64,000 nucleotides of DNA, from NCBI GenBank assembly GCA_016785225.1, contig JAFBJZ010000940.1, forward strand, positions 372,001-436,000. Direction: 5' to 3'. The stretch is from Psettodes erumei. Its lineage: Eukaryota > Chordata > Actinopteri > Pleuronectiformes > Psettodidae. The translations under genes and the position numbers were made by a program. Of this stretch, positions 37,809 to 49,104 are shown piece by piece. Under the pieces are notes generated by a model, which saw only the letters and a list, made by a program, of their open reading frames with translations, did not search any database and was not told the origin of the DNA. Within the stretch, counting starts at the first letter, position 1; each line of letters begins with the position of its first letter.

Positions 37809-38720
37809 GTGTTTCAGGATCACAACATAAACACACACATGGACGCGTTCATTTGCTACATTGGCAAATGCATCGACGACGTAGTCCCGCGGATTACTGT
37901 ACGGACATTTCCAAATCAGAAGCCCTGGATTAACGGAGAAGTCTGTGCCAAACTTAAAGTACGGACTGACGCCCACAACATGGGTGATTTGGAGGAGTAC
38001 AAGAAGTCCAGGTGCGTGCTCCGGAGAGCTATTAGCAGTGCAAAGAGAGAGTACAGGGACAGAGTGGAGTCCAACTTCCAAGGCTCCAACTCTAGAAGCA
38101 TGTGGTCTGGACAAAGGACACTCACAGACTGTAAAAGGACAATGAGTGGTGCTGAGGAGGTGTGTGCATCTCTCCCAGATGATCTGAACACTTTCTTTGC
38201 ACGGTTTGAGAGCCGCTCCCTGGCTGAGGAGCGACAGAAGGCCCAGGACACCTGCCCACTGATTCTAACTTGGGCAGATGTGTGCAGATCTTTGAAAAGG
38301 ATCAATACACACAAGGCTCCTGGACCTGATGGCATCCCTGGCCGAGCTCTCAGGGTGTGTGCAGATCAGCTGGCAGATGTGTTTACAGACATTTTCAACA
38401 TGTCACTGCTCCAGTCTGTGGTCCCCATGTGCTTCAAGAAGTCCACCATCGTCCCTGTCCCAAAGAAGTCCAACATTTCCTGCCTGAATGACGACTGCCC
38501 AGGAGCACTCACCCCCATCATCATGAAATGCTTTGAGCGGCTAGTCAAATCATTCATCACATCCTCCCTTCCTGAATCACTGGACCCCCTGCAGTTTGCC
38601 TACAGGGCAAACAGGTCCACAGATGACACCATCACCTTCACTCTCCACACTGCCCTCTCCTACCTGAACCAGAGGAACACATATGTGAGAATGCTGTTCA
38701 TTGATTACACCTCAGCCTGA
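37809..38720 (+). pseudogene. LINE reverse-transcriptase fragment (303 codons)
   Basis: This is the longest open frame in the window after slitrk4. It covers the connector and the first reverse-transcriptase motifs (FKKSTIVPVPKKS, AYRANRSTDD, MLFIDYTSA) of the element at 37.0-39.7 kb. It ends where an internal deletion removes the palm region after motif A. The start codon is probably not the original one, because the frame begins inside a region also joined to the endonuclease part by a deletion. Confidence 0.8.
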
Positions 38721-39252
38721 GCCCCCTGCTGTACTCCCTGTTCACGCACGACTGCATGGCCACACACAGCTCCAACACCATCGTCAAGTTTGCCAACACG
38801 ACCGTCATCGGCCTGATCACCCACGGCAACAAGACGCGTACAGAGAAGAGGTCAGAGGCCTGACATCTTGGTACCAGGACAACAACCTCCACCTCAACGT
38901 CAGAAAAACTAAGGAGCTGATTGCGGACTACAGGAAGTAGCAGGGAGAAGGACACGCCCCCATCAGCATCAATGGGATGATGGTGGAGAGAGTCAGCAGC
39001 TTCAGGTTCCCCGGGGTTCACTTCAGTGAGGATCTGACCTGGACCCAACACACCGACACCATCACAAAAATGGCATGACGGGGGCTTTTCTTCCTTCGCA
39101 GGCTGCGGAGGCTCAATATGATACTCTCTGGTGCACCTGTAGAAGCTGCAGAGCATCCTGACCAGCTGCATCACCACCTGGTATGGCAGTTGCTCCGCCC
39201 TCAACCGTAAGACTTTACAGAGGGTGGTGAAAACTGCCAGCATATCACCACG

Positions 39253-39450
39253 ATGGAGCTGCCATCCATGGAAGACCTCTACACCCAGTGTAGGAAGAAG
39301 GCCAAGCGGATCATTAAAGACCCCCACCACCCCAGCAACAAACTGTTCCAGCTGCTGCCATCTGGTAGATGGTACCGCAGCATCCAGCGTCGCACCACCA
39401 GACTCAGGGACAGTTTCATTCCACAGGCCATAAGATTGTTAAACTCTTGA
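39253..39450 (+). pseudogene. LINE ORF2 C-terminal fragment
   Basis: A 65-codon frame with AKRIIKDPHHPSNKLFQLL followed by an Arg-rich segment and a stop at 39450, typical of the very end of L2/CR1-type ORF2. It belongs to the LINE at 37.0-39.7 kb and is separated from the upstream frame by stops and shifts. Confidence 0.8.
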
Positions 39451-39715
39451 GCTGTCATTTTGGTCATTTTTATTATTTATTACATTTTATATACATCTTA
39501 AACTTCATCTGCACTATAAAAGTCAATCTGCTACTTACATTTATTTGTCTACTATTTATGCTTATTTGTTTATTTGTTTATTTGCACTACTGTGCTTATT
39601 TTGCATTTTACTCTTTTTCTTTTCTCCTTTTCTGAGACCCAAGAATTTAACAATGTCTATTCCTGTAATTGTTGTGCAAATGACAATAAAGAACCTTGAA
39701 CCTTGAAACTTGAAA

Positions 39716-41281
39716 TGTGGTGCATTCACAATGTTGGATCTGGTATGAATGTGTTATTCATTATGAATTATGATTATTGAAACAAGTATGTCATAAGTTA
39801 TTGATTAAGAAATTATTCATTATTATTATTGGAATATGGGATTAATGGAATATAAAAATAAGGGGCACCACCTGGAAACTGGGAACAATAACCAAATCAG
39901 GCTACAATCTCATAACTTTAATAATTCACCTTAGCAGGAGTCGACATCCTGGGGTGAACAACCATAAGTGACTAGCGAGGGGTTAAGTTCATATTCTGAC
40001 CTTCTCAATCAGCCACAGGTCACAATAAACATGCACAATAATGATAAGATGCTTCTCCTTAAACTACAATGATGTTTATTCAATCTGCACAGTAATCAGC
40101 AATGTTAGCCACAGGTACAGGAACATCAGCCATACAGTTAAACATATACACTGCATGGGCATGTATGTGTGTCTTGTGAGGTAAAAGGGGGTGTATATTT
40201 AGGTGTGTCTGTCTGGGTGACCTGATCTCGGAGGATGGCTTCACGTGAGATCCAAATGGCAGTCATAACTCTGAAGGCATTGCGTCACTTGAGCCAAAAT
40301 GGTGGACGGGATTGTGCCTCGTGTAGGCAACAATAAAACTGTCACAGACTAGTGGTCAGAGTCTCTGTGGTCACCAATATTAAATCCCCACCACCGTGTG
40401 TGATGGTGGTGTGGATGTCTAATATGTGTTTTACAGAAGTGGCGCACACAGCACACTCTTGAAATCGAGAACTCGGGTGTCCGTTGGTATAAGCAAGAGT
40501 GAGGTTGTAATAACCAATTACACAGACATTAAAGTAAAACCACAAAAACATTCTCTGCCCAGACATGAATCTCTTACTTGGATCACTTAGAAGCGATTGG
40601 TGAATGTCCGTCAGTAAACTCCAACTCAGGTCCTCCAGTGCAGATCTGACAGTGCTGTCCTTGGTCCATGAGGGTTGTGGCACAACACAGCAAAGTCGAC
40701 TTAATCGGAGAATAGCGAATGTGGGATTATTCATGTCTCCATGAAGAAAACCCTTCTTCCTTCTGCAGGCAAAATGACATCATCAGTAGAATCTGTTAAT
40801 TTAAATTCTGTTGAATACAGGTCAAAGTGTCAACTCGTCCAGCAAGGTGAGAACTTTCAAACTCCATGTAGAAAAAAGAAATAGTCCACATGCATAGAAT
40901 ACCTCCTTCAGTAACTTGTTTGCACAGAAAGCGAGCTTCCTCAGGTACAGTCACAATTGAAAGGCAATGATTCATCTCTGCCAATGAGAAAGGTGAGTTT
41001 GGGGCTCCCCTTAACTTCACACTCAGGCACTGAATGGCACTGGTATGTTTTCCTTTGTTTAGGGGACTGAAGACAAAGGCAGAAACTCGAGGTCAGGCTT
41101 CATTACATGTAGGCTGGAGTGGGCCTGCCTTTGTCTGACCACATGTTCAGGCCCAACAGCATTAAATTGAAATATTCAAGTAAAGTACAAGTACCTATTT
41201 TTTTATTTTTTTTTATTTTAATTAGTTAAAGTACTTACTATACATAATAGTAATCATAAAACATGGAAGCTACAGCCTGAT
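39716..41281. other. Intergenic DNA, no gene seen
   Basis: No gene. The segment at about 41172-41235 contains AAGTAAAGTACAAGTACC, which may be a fragment of the MITE family found at 6961-7341. Confidence 0.55.
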
Positions 41282-43450
41282 TCGATTGAATTGAATTCAA
41301 TTCAATAAACTTTATTTGTCCCTGAGGGGCAATTCAGAGGGTATATAGAGTGAAATACAATACAATAATACAGTAAAATGCTGGAATATAAAATGACATG
41401 GTCTAAGGTGCATTTGACAGTGCAGTGTATGTTAGGAAAATAGCAGCAAGTTCAGTGAGTACTGAATGAGGAAGAGTACCAAACAATTTTTACACAAAGA
41501 CTATATTACAGTAAGTTATATGACTTATCTATAGATAGATATATTACTCTGATAGGTTAGTTATATTAAAATGAATTACATTCCAGATTTATAACAGCTA
41601 CATTATAATGAAAAAGTTCCCACAAACAGGAAGAAAGAGTCCAACAGATGGGGGGAATACAGGTAGTGGGTTTCATGAGCTGGGTGAGCAGGGATGCAGG
41701 GATAGTTGGCAGAGGAGGAGCTGAACAGCCTTGGAAACAAAGGTTGCCCTTTTCCTCTCTGTCCTGCAACCTCGACCAGCGTCCTGAGGGAAGCCATTGA
41801 AACGCGGGGGAACAGGGCGTGTGAGGGATCCTGTGCAATCCTGCTTGCTGTCTTCAGAGGTTGCTGCTTATACACAGTGGAGAGTGCTCTGACCGTCCAA
41901 TTTTGGAGCCCACTTTAACTATGGCATGCAGACAGTTTCTGTTTTGCAGATTGGTGGAGTGGAACCAACTGGTTATAGAAAATGTCAAAACATTCAATAA
42001 AAGAGTAGTAGAAAGTGGTGAGAGTGTCCCTGATGACCCCAAATGAGCTGAGCTTCCTCAGGAGATACTGCCATTGCGCACATGTGGGGGATCTCCTCTG
42101 CGTTGGAGGGATACTTGGGAAAGGGTTGGCAAAGATTGTGTCTAGGTACTTATACTCAGCTGACCACTTTCATGTGGATCGAGGTGACAACTGCTGCAGC
42201 CGGCTACCTCTGCTTATTGGAGAATGTCACCACTCTCTCTTTGGCCTTAGTTCCAGGCAGAAATTATCGCACCACTCCACAAACTCATGCAGAGTAGAGC
42301 TGTGTTGCTGCGCAGGGCCTGAGAGGCAGAGACAGGAGGACAGTGTCATCAGTGTACTTGACTAGATGACACTTAGGCTGGGTGTTCCTGCAGTCATTGT
42401 CGAGGATGAAGAGTCCAGGTGAGAGGACACAGCCTTGAGGAGAAATTCAATGATCCACAGAATTAGTTGTCCATCCAGGTGGAAGCAGGTGGCACAATTC
42501 TCAGCGAGAATGTGTGGCTGCAACTGGAGTCTGGTTGTGGTCAGAGGTCAGAGCATTCCAGATGTTTGTGGATGGTATTTATCATAAAAGCTTTGTCATC
42601 ATTAAACCCTCTGCCTGTGTATGCAAACTGGTGAGGGTCCATCAATTGGCTTGATGATGTGCTCTTTGATGACCCTCTCCATAGCCTTCATTACAAGGAT
42701 GGTAGTTCATCCAGGGCCTTAATGGCATCCTTCTTAGGGATGGGGACCACTATGGAGTGTTTTGACAGCTGGGGGACTGTGCTGCTGTTCATGGAGTTCT
42801 GGAACAGAAGCTGAAACACTCCGCCCAGCTGCTTGGCACAGTACATTAAAACCAGGCCGCTGCTGTTGGGCCAGGTGCAGTGCTCTCCTTAGTCGTCTTG
42901 GGGGCTTTCACCACATCTTCCCTGCTGAATGTGAGTGTGATTTTTCCAGGCTTGAGGGAGAGGATGATTGCCTGTAAGTGGGTGGTGTTTTCTGTTTTGA
43001 ACCTGGTGTAGAATGAGTTGAGGTCGTTGGGTAGAGATGTCAGGCAGCTGCCTGCCACCTGGACGATGGATGTGTGGATGGAGCAGTTTTCATTGAGGCC
43101 ATGTTCATGAAGCCTTGCCAAGCTGAGCAAAGGCTCCCTTGTGTTAATTTTTTGTCCTTCTTGTATTTATACAGTACTCCAGTTTGACAATTTTGATGGC
43201 ACCCTCTTGTCAACTACCTTCTTTTCAGATTCAGAGCCAGTAAAAATTCATTTCATTTCAGATTCACTTCTTTGAGTTACTCAGGACTTATTGTTTGGGA
43301 AGATTGTGGCCTTTCTAGGGGGTATGATGTTGTCCATACAGTAAGAGATGAAAGAGGAGAAAGTGTCCCGTTGCACACTGATGCTGTTTGAGGTGGTTAA
43401 GAGCTAAAGGCAACACTTTTGTCTTGCAATGATGTCACTGGTTAACTATT

Positions 43451-44764
43451 TGATGTTCTGTTTGTGGTGACACGAGGTCTGAATGATACAGGATTATTGC
43501 TAAATAATATTCATTAACCAATCACCAGGAATGGCCAGACAATGCCACCTTGGGAAAATTCACCCAAGTAAATAGTTATGATAGCATCCAGTTTAAGGCA
43601 CTCAGATTCGCTCTACAGGTGAGGTAGGAGACGTGGTTCCAGTAGAAAAACAAAATGCTTTTTTTCTTTTAATTATTATCACATGTCACATGTGTATCAC
43701 ATGTGTAAAAACACTACACACACCGGGAGATGGGGGGAGGGTTGCACAAAGGGCGCTGAGGCTTACCGGTGGGGAGATGGGTCACACAGGGTGTGAGGGA
43801 TCCCAACAAAACAGAAGTCACCCCAGTTACACATGACAACCACACACACATGCACACTTGGTGAGGGAACCCAGGACCAGGGGATACACAGCACACTAAA
43901 AAAAGGAAGGGGGAAGCCAACACCCGGGACAACAGGACCACCACTGTCGACTCTCAGCAACTGATGAGGGAGAAGATGATAAAATGAATGGGGGTCACCC
44001 TCAAGCAAATAATAACTATAACCAAACCAAACTAACTAAGAAACAAAGAAAGGAAACCAAACTTAGGGTGGCAGCAGTAAACAAAATTAATAAAACAGTT
44101 TATCAATAAACCAAAAAAACAATAAACAAATATCATAAGCTGCCAAAAGTATACTTATAATTAACACAAAGAAACACAATTTTACTACTGATATTAATGT
44201 ATAAGAAAAAGATTAACAAATGAGGTACAAACAAAATTAACAGCCGCAGGAGCTAGCTCCACGGCTGAATCAAAAAATACAGTTCTCAAGTTAAATTAAC
44301 AGACTAAACAAAGCAAAATTATTAATTCAACAAAATGAATGAAATGAAAAGAGGGAGTGAATCCCACAATACCCACTCATACCTTAAATACATGTTATTT
44401 TTAAAAAATGATGCCACTGCAGCCAGGCTATATCAGGTTTTCTATTAGATGTGTGTAAAAACTGGGAAAATAAGTGGCGCTGTTGCAACGATACAACTGA
44501 CACCGGACACAGCAGGTAGGCAGAGCATGTAAAATGGTGGCCGTGCCAGTTCCTCGGAGCCAACACCAAAAGCTACGCTGAGCTAGCAGCAGCAAAGTAG
44601 CCCAGTCGGAAGTGGGCGACACAGAGCCAGAGCAAGAGGGAGTATGCCAGTCAAAGCCTGCTTATATATAATGCCCTCACGTGGTAATAGGCTAATGAGG
44701 GTAGTCATTACACAAGGCAGCACACTTGCATTAGGAGTAGGGATGATCAGCTCATCCTGCTACA
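43451..44764 (-). mobile_element. Candidate solo LTR or LTR-like insertion, about 1.3 kb
   Basis: This block lies between two parts of the LINE at 41.3-45.3 kb. On the minus strand it starts TGTAGCAGGATGAGC and ends GAACATCA, the TG...CA ends of an LTR. A TATA-like TTATATATAAG lies about 95 bases inside the start. Flanks are TTAACTATT (left) and TTAACTACT (right), a possible imperfect duplication. Its 8-9 bases are more than the usual 4-6 for LTR elements, so the exact edges are uncertain. There is no coding sequence. A different class of non-autonomous element is possible. Confidence 0.4.
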
Positions 44765-45242
44765 TTAACTACTTCTCAGTTCTCTGAATAACTGGTATAT
44801 AGGCTGGTGCTTCTCCTCTGAGCAGTGGTTAAAATCACCCAGGGTGAAGATGGGTGAGTCTGGGGATATAAGTTGAAGCCTGTTTGTTGTCTTTTCTATA
44901 GCTGTGGTTGCATTAGCTCATGGGTGAATATAAGTCAGTGTGAAAAAGAGCTGAAGGAATGCTCTGGGAAGGTAGAAAGGGCGAAGGGAGACAGAAGAAG
45001 CCAGAAGCCAGAAGATCAATATTTGTATTGCAAAATTTCTCACTGATTACAACCTTCATTGCAGAAAGTTTGCAAACCTCAAGGTCCATATTAGCTTTTT
45101 TCTGATGATTTCAACCATTTGTGGCCTGCAGATGAAGTTTGCTATGAAATTGCTATGAAATACCAATAACTACTCCATCCATGGGTGACCAGAAATTTAC
45201 CCCATAACTAGCCTGATGACCTAGAGTGGGACCATACAGGTT

Positions 45243-45269
45243 CATCCGAGTCATACTATGACTCGGATG
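45243..45269. repeat. Short perfect inverted repeat
   Basis: CATCCGAGTCAT and its exact complement are separated by ACT. It lies near the 5' edge of the LINE remnants. Confidence 0.8.
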
Positions 45270-45290
45270 TTAAAAAGAAAAAAAAAACCT

Positions 45291-46413
45291 GTTTTATCAG
45301 ACCTCCCGGGTATTCTCAGGTGAGCCAGATCAGTGTGGCCTCATAAATCATTCCTCAAATAACACTTGTAAAGGAAAAGGCTTTTTAGTTTTATTTTTTA
45401 TTTTTTCCATTCCTCCTCAAGGATGACAGCACCAGGTGAAGGTTTCTTTGAGCTGGCTGGATGTGATTTGTCAAATGATGTTTTTCCTCTTCGGTTAAGG
45501 AGCATTTGGATCTTATAATGGAAAATGTACATGCACTTCTCGTTAAGGGTACTCGTCATCGGTTTTGATTTTTTGCAAATACCTTTGGTACATATTCTGT
45601 ACAGTGCCAGTGTTTACCTTGGAGATGACAGCAGCATACATTTTAATTGTGATGCAAAATGGGAATGTCAGAAATGTGTTTTCTCTGTACTCTGTGAAAC
45701 ATCTATGATCTTGTATGTCTCTCAGCATGTGTCCATGTGCTGTCACACTGTGGTGACCCAGGGCCTGGAGATTTCTCATAGATTTGTGTCATTTACTGGT
45801 GAGACTCCTGTCCTGTCACTCAGGCTGATCCCAGTTTATCTCATAAACTGGTTTCTCCTTCTTGCACTGTCCACAACCCTTTTTTACTGTAATAGCTCTC
45901 TCTCTGGTTCACACTGACTTTTCTTCTTTTAGCTTGGCAGAGAGTGGGTTTTGACCTCACAGAAAGTGTGTGTGTGTGTGTGTGTGTGTGCGTGCATGAG
46001 TTTGAGTGAGTGAGAGAGAAAAAGAGGGAAATAGGACATGAGATTAGTTGGCTGTTAATTAGACAATTACCAAATATGGGCACTGCAGGGTGAATGCAGC
46101 AGTGTTGTGGCTTCTGTACTGTATCTCAGGGGAACCATGAAATTAAAATTTTAACTTTGGGCTCAGCCAATGCCATCATGGGAGGGGGATAAAGTTGTAA
46201 TCCTCGAGTCCTTACTTTTCTCTTCTCTGCTATGTGATGCATTTGTTCTTTTGTTTATTCATCTCCAGGCTGTTGTTTTTTTTACCATGTCACCCTAAAC
46301 TTTGTAGCAGTGTTATTGTGAACAATTAGCACATTAACCAGCCGAATCCTGGGCTGTTGTTGCTCAGTTTTCACTGCCTTTAGTTATGAGCAAAAGACAA
46401 AAGCACTACATGC
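45291..46413. other. Intergenic DNA, no gene seen
   Basis: The 130-codon frame at 45525-45917 has no recognisable domain or codon pattern. A TG microsatellite lies at 45966-45990. Confidence 0.55.
45966..45990. repeat. (TG)n microsatellite
   Basis: About 12 TG units. Confidence 0.95.
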
Positions 46414-46812
46414 CTTTTTTTAAACCTGTCCCATCCAGCAGCTTAGGTATGCAGAGGGAGATCTGGATACCATTACAGTGCCAGGCAGATTTGCTCTACA
46501 AGAGGTTTAGTGAGTAATGGATCTGGACCAGACAGGGGGACAGAAAGGACACAAAGTCATAGGAAGATAAAAGAGTGAAGACAACAAATACAATACTGAC
46601 AACAACCAAGACAGCAACAATAATAACAATAACACTGATCACTATAGGAACTGTACTTGCAACATATATATTGTTATGAACAGTATGATCTGATAAGGTG
46701 CAACCTAGAATGTGTGTGTAGGTGTGCGTGTGTGTGGGGCATGTGTCTGTGCGAGTATGGGGTGTTTGTCTTGGTGTGTGTGTTTAAGTGTGCCTATATA
46801 TATGTATGCGTA

Positions 46813-46856
<44 letters not shown>

Positions 46857-46985
46857 TGCTTATCACTGGATGTTGTTGGGTACTAACCTGGGGGTCACAG
46901 CCACCCTGCACTGATCCCTGGGTAGTAATAAGGCAGGAAACCGGGGCAGCAGAATATCTGTGGCCCCACATGGTCCACTCTCAGG
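46414..46985 (-). mobile_element. L1/Tx1-like LINE 3' UTR, copy 2
   Basis: The minus strand matches 34879-35430: GGCTGTGACCCCCAGGTTAG, then AACAACATCCAGTGATAAGC, CACACATTCTAGGTTG, TGTCAGTATTGTATTTGTTG and GCTGCTGGA-GGACAGGTTTA-type sequence, ending in a short A run (46414-46421). The CA-rich part has grown into TG and TA microsatellites in plus-strand terms. It lacks the 69-base segment present in copy 1. The 5' edge is at about 46970-46985. Confidence 0.75.
46780..46853. repeat. Compound (TG)/(TA)n microsatellite inside the LINE 3' UTR
   Basis: An interrupted TG stretch followed by about 17 TA units (46820-46853). Confidence 0.9.
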
Positions 46986-48568
46986 TCCACATCTGGAGTC
47001 ACCAAAAACATCTCGAATGGCATGTTCCAATCATTTTAAGTAGCAACCTATTATAATGATGTCAGTCCCCGAGTATGTTATGCTGCCTTATTGGCATCAC
47101 CTGAATGATGGCATCACAATGGTGCAGTCTGTTTCAGAAGACACTATAATTGAGTATTAATGGTATGAGCTAGTGCAATCTTTGCTATTATCTCTAAGGC
47201 CAGCTCCTAAAACATAAATCTGTCATGGTGCTTTGTTTTGTCAGTGCCATTCCATCTACTCAAGCAGATTTTATGTTGGTTATTATGACAGTTGGAGTGG
47301 AAAGATGGGAAATGAGTGGAGGGAAAGCTGCAGCAGCAAATCTTCATCCAAAATTCAATTACAAGAGAAGCCTTGAGAGCTGCATGTGAGCACTAAAAAA
47401 AAAACCCAACTAATTGTGACTGCCTGTTCAAACTTTAAGTAATGGTTCTATATGAACTCTTCATTTCAGTGGGATCAACACTATGAAGCCATCTCAGACA
47501 TGTGGCTGCTGCACAAAAAAATTCAGACCTAACTTTGCTGGACAAGTTGACAGCTGTCAGTTGATAGCTATGGAGATTTCTGACTGTGTAAATGGCAGCA
47601 ATTTTCCATTCAAGCGTTTTGATGTGAATCAGAGATTGGCAGATTGAAATAGAAAATCTAATTAGCCAGTGTGGATTGAAAATTGTGTTCTCTCTCTCTC
47701 CATTGTAAGAGGAAGCCAGTTTAAATCAGTTTGACTTAGAAGGTGGTGCTTATTCAGGAAACATCCCATGCCACCTGGAAAACAGACATTATATTCATCA
47801 CTCTTCATAACTGACTGCTTGGTCAAGCAGATGAGATATGATTGGAACCGAGTGTGCTGGTGACCTGTTACATTGCGCTGGTGGTTGAGCTAAAAGTTCA
47901 CCATATGTTATAATTAAGTTAGGTTCTGACACTGTTATTAAGTTAGAACGTCAAATTTTAGCCCTGTCTGGGTGTTCAAGTAATTAAACCTTTACCATCA
48001 TTTATACATCAGCTTGAAAACCTTTAGGTAATTAGTTTCAAAATATGTGATGCGGGGCAAATTGAGACCAGCTTGTAGCTTTTAACTAAAACATTACCAC
48101 ACAACATGTTTGATCAGTGTTAGCATGGTCAGTGTACATTGTGCACCAAGCTCAATCATAGGTAGGGGAAATTCTATTTCACACAGTGAGTTTTACACAG
48201 AGTGACCTGTGCAGCCAAGTAAATTATGTCCATATTCTTCACCTCATGAATCAGGTCCAGCATTCAGCACAAATGCAGTACAGCAGACAACAAGTAGTAG
48301 TGAGTAGTGGTGAGTGGCAAGTAGTGAGTCTTTTGGGCATGTTGCAGTCTGGCTTTTCTGAAGGGAGCTGGAGCTCGCTTGACTTTTTATGAACCCAAAC
48401 CTATATCTTCTCATATTTAGTTGCTTAGCTTTAACCTACTAATAGTTTAATTGTCATAACTACAATGTTTCTCAACCTAAAGCATAGTATAGTAGACCTT
48501 AGCAGATACTGTAGCAAGTAAACATAAAAGAATAAGCATTAAAGTAAATAATTGTCAAAAAAGGTGAA
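46986..48568. other. Intergenic DNA, no gene seen
   Basis: No supported feature. Confidence 0.6.
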
Positions 48569-49104
48569 AGGTGAACTTCTCAAGTAGTGGGGTGCGATGC
48601 CAGGGGGGCGCGTGTGACCCTGGGAAACATGCTTTTCTTTTTTGCTGTACTAGAATAAAGTGTAATTGCACCTCCATTACAGTAGTTGGCAGTGGCGCTC
48701 TCATTGTCACAGTGTGTGCAGGGAGTATTCGCTCTATGGTGTAGGGTTATTTTTGCACCGAGCAAGCGAAGTGCAGTATACAAACCCTTAAGGGACAACA
48801 TGGAAAAAATTTTTAACAGGTATGAAAAGAAAGTTGGAAATGCTGAAGCATGAAGCCAAATAAACTAAGGTGCCACTTTACGACATAAGACATTACACCC
48901 CAATCACACTGCTGCTGGAGTTTTTTCTCAGCGAAAACATGTTGAATATTGCTAACAATCATCCCACTTTGTGAATGCTACTTCAGTAAACCAGCGAACA
49001 CTGTTAGCGTCATATAAGGTAACAATTTTATAGACAATTTTATGGGGCGTAACTTGTTTTCCTCTTCCTAGGGGGGCGTTACAGAAAATAATTGAGAAGC
49101 ACTG
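48569..49104. mobile_element. Degenerate non-autonomous hAT element, about 0.54 kb
   Basis: The right end read inward is CAGTGCTTCTCAATTA. The left end is GGTGAACTTCTCAAGTAG, so both share CTTCTCAA as imperfect terminal inverted repeats. Both subterminal regions have a GGGGGGCG block (48602 and 49072 areas). These are ends I associate with hAT (Charlie-like) elements in vertebrates. No target-site duplication survives next to these edges. No transposase is encoded. Confidence 0.5.

Larger units (their letters stand above)
36965..39715 (+). mobile_element. L2/Rex1-like LINE, long but inactivated copy
   Basis: The copy starts near CAAGATGGTGCCGCGG and ends with GACAATAAAGAACCTTGAA and related short tail units. 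An N-terminal segment (37074-37391) leads into an APE-type endonuclease marked by NVQSLENKLDELRSRM, EGKGGGVCFMVN-like sequence, VVYIPPHADK and AGDFN, with several frameshifts. The reverse-transcriptase frame (37809-38720) has KAPGPDGIPGRAL, STIVPVPKKS, LQFAYRANRSTDD and FIDYTSA, then stops at 38720. Sequence resumes at SPLLYSLFTHD, so the stretch between these RT motifs is deleted. The catalytic FADD position reads FANT. The C-terminus (39253-39450) keeps LPSGRWYRSIQRRTTRLRDSF and its stop, with the quoted motifs split by context. The copy cannot encode an active polymerase. Confidence 0.85.
41282..45290 (-). mobile_element. L2/Rex1-like LINE, degenerate, interrupted by an insertion
   Basis: On the minus strand the 3' end is GGGACAAATAAAGTTTATTG followed by AATTGAATT-type tail units (41282-41325). 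Going upstream are C-terminal ORF2 remnants (about 41560-41880), reverse-transcriptase remnants (about 42650-43130, including SLPNDLNSFYTRF and KAPKTTKESTAPGPTAA) and the connector (about 43290-43400, with SSFISYCMDNIIPPRKATI). Endonuclease remnants at 44770-45100 include TLGDFNHCSEEKHQPIYQL. The connector and endonuclease parts are separated by about 1.3 kb of unrelated sequence (43451-44764). Many stops and shifts show an old copy. The 5' limit is approximate. Confidence 0.7.

Noticed and set aside
38698..39330. 210-codon minus-strand frame
   Set aside because: Antisense shadow of the L2-like LINE at 37.0-39.7 kb.
41172..41235. Possible fragment of the 6961-7341 MITE family
   Set aside because: Only a short shared phrase (AAGTAAAGTACAAGTACC) is visible, with no ends or duplication, so it is not listed as an element.
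45525..45917. 130-codon plus-strand frame
   Set aside because: No recognisable domain, and it lies in repeat-flanked intergenic DNA. Frames of this length are expected by chance.
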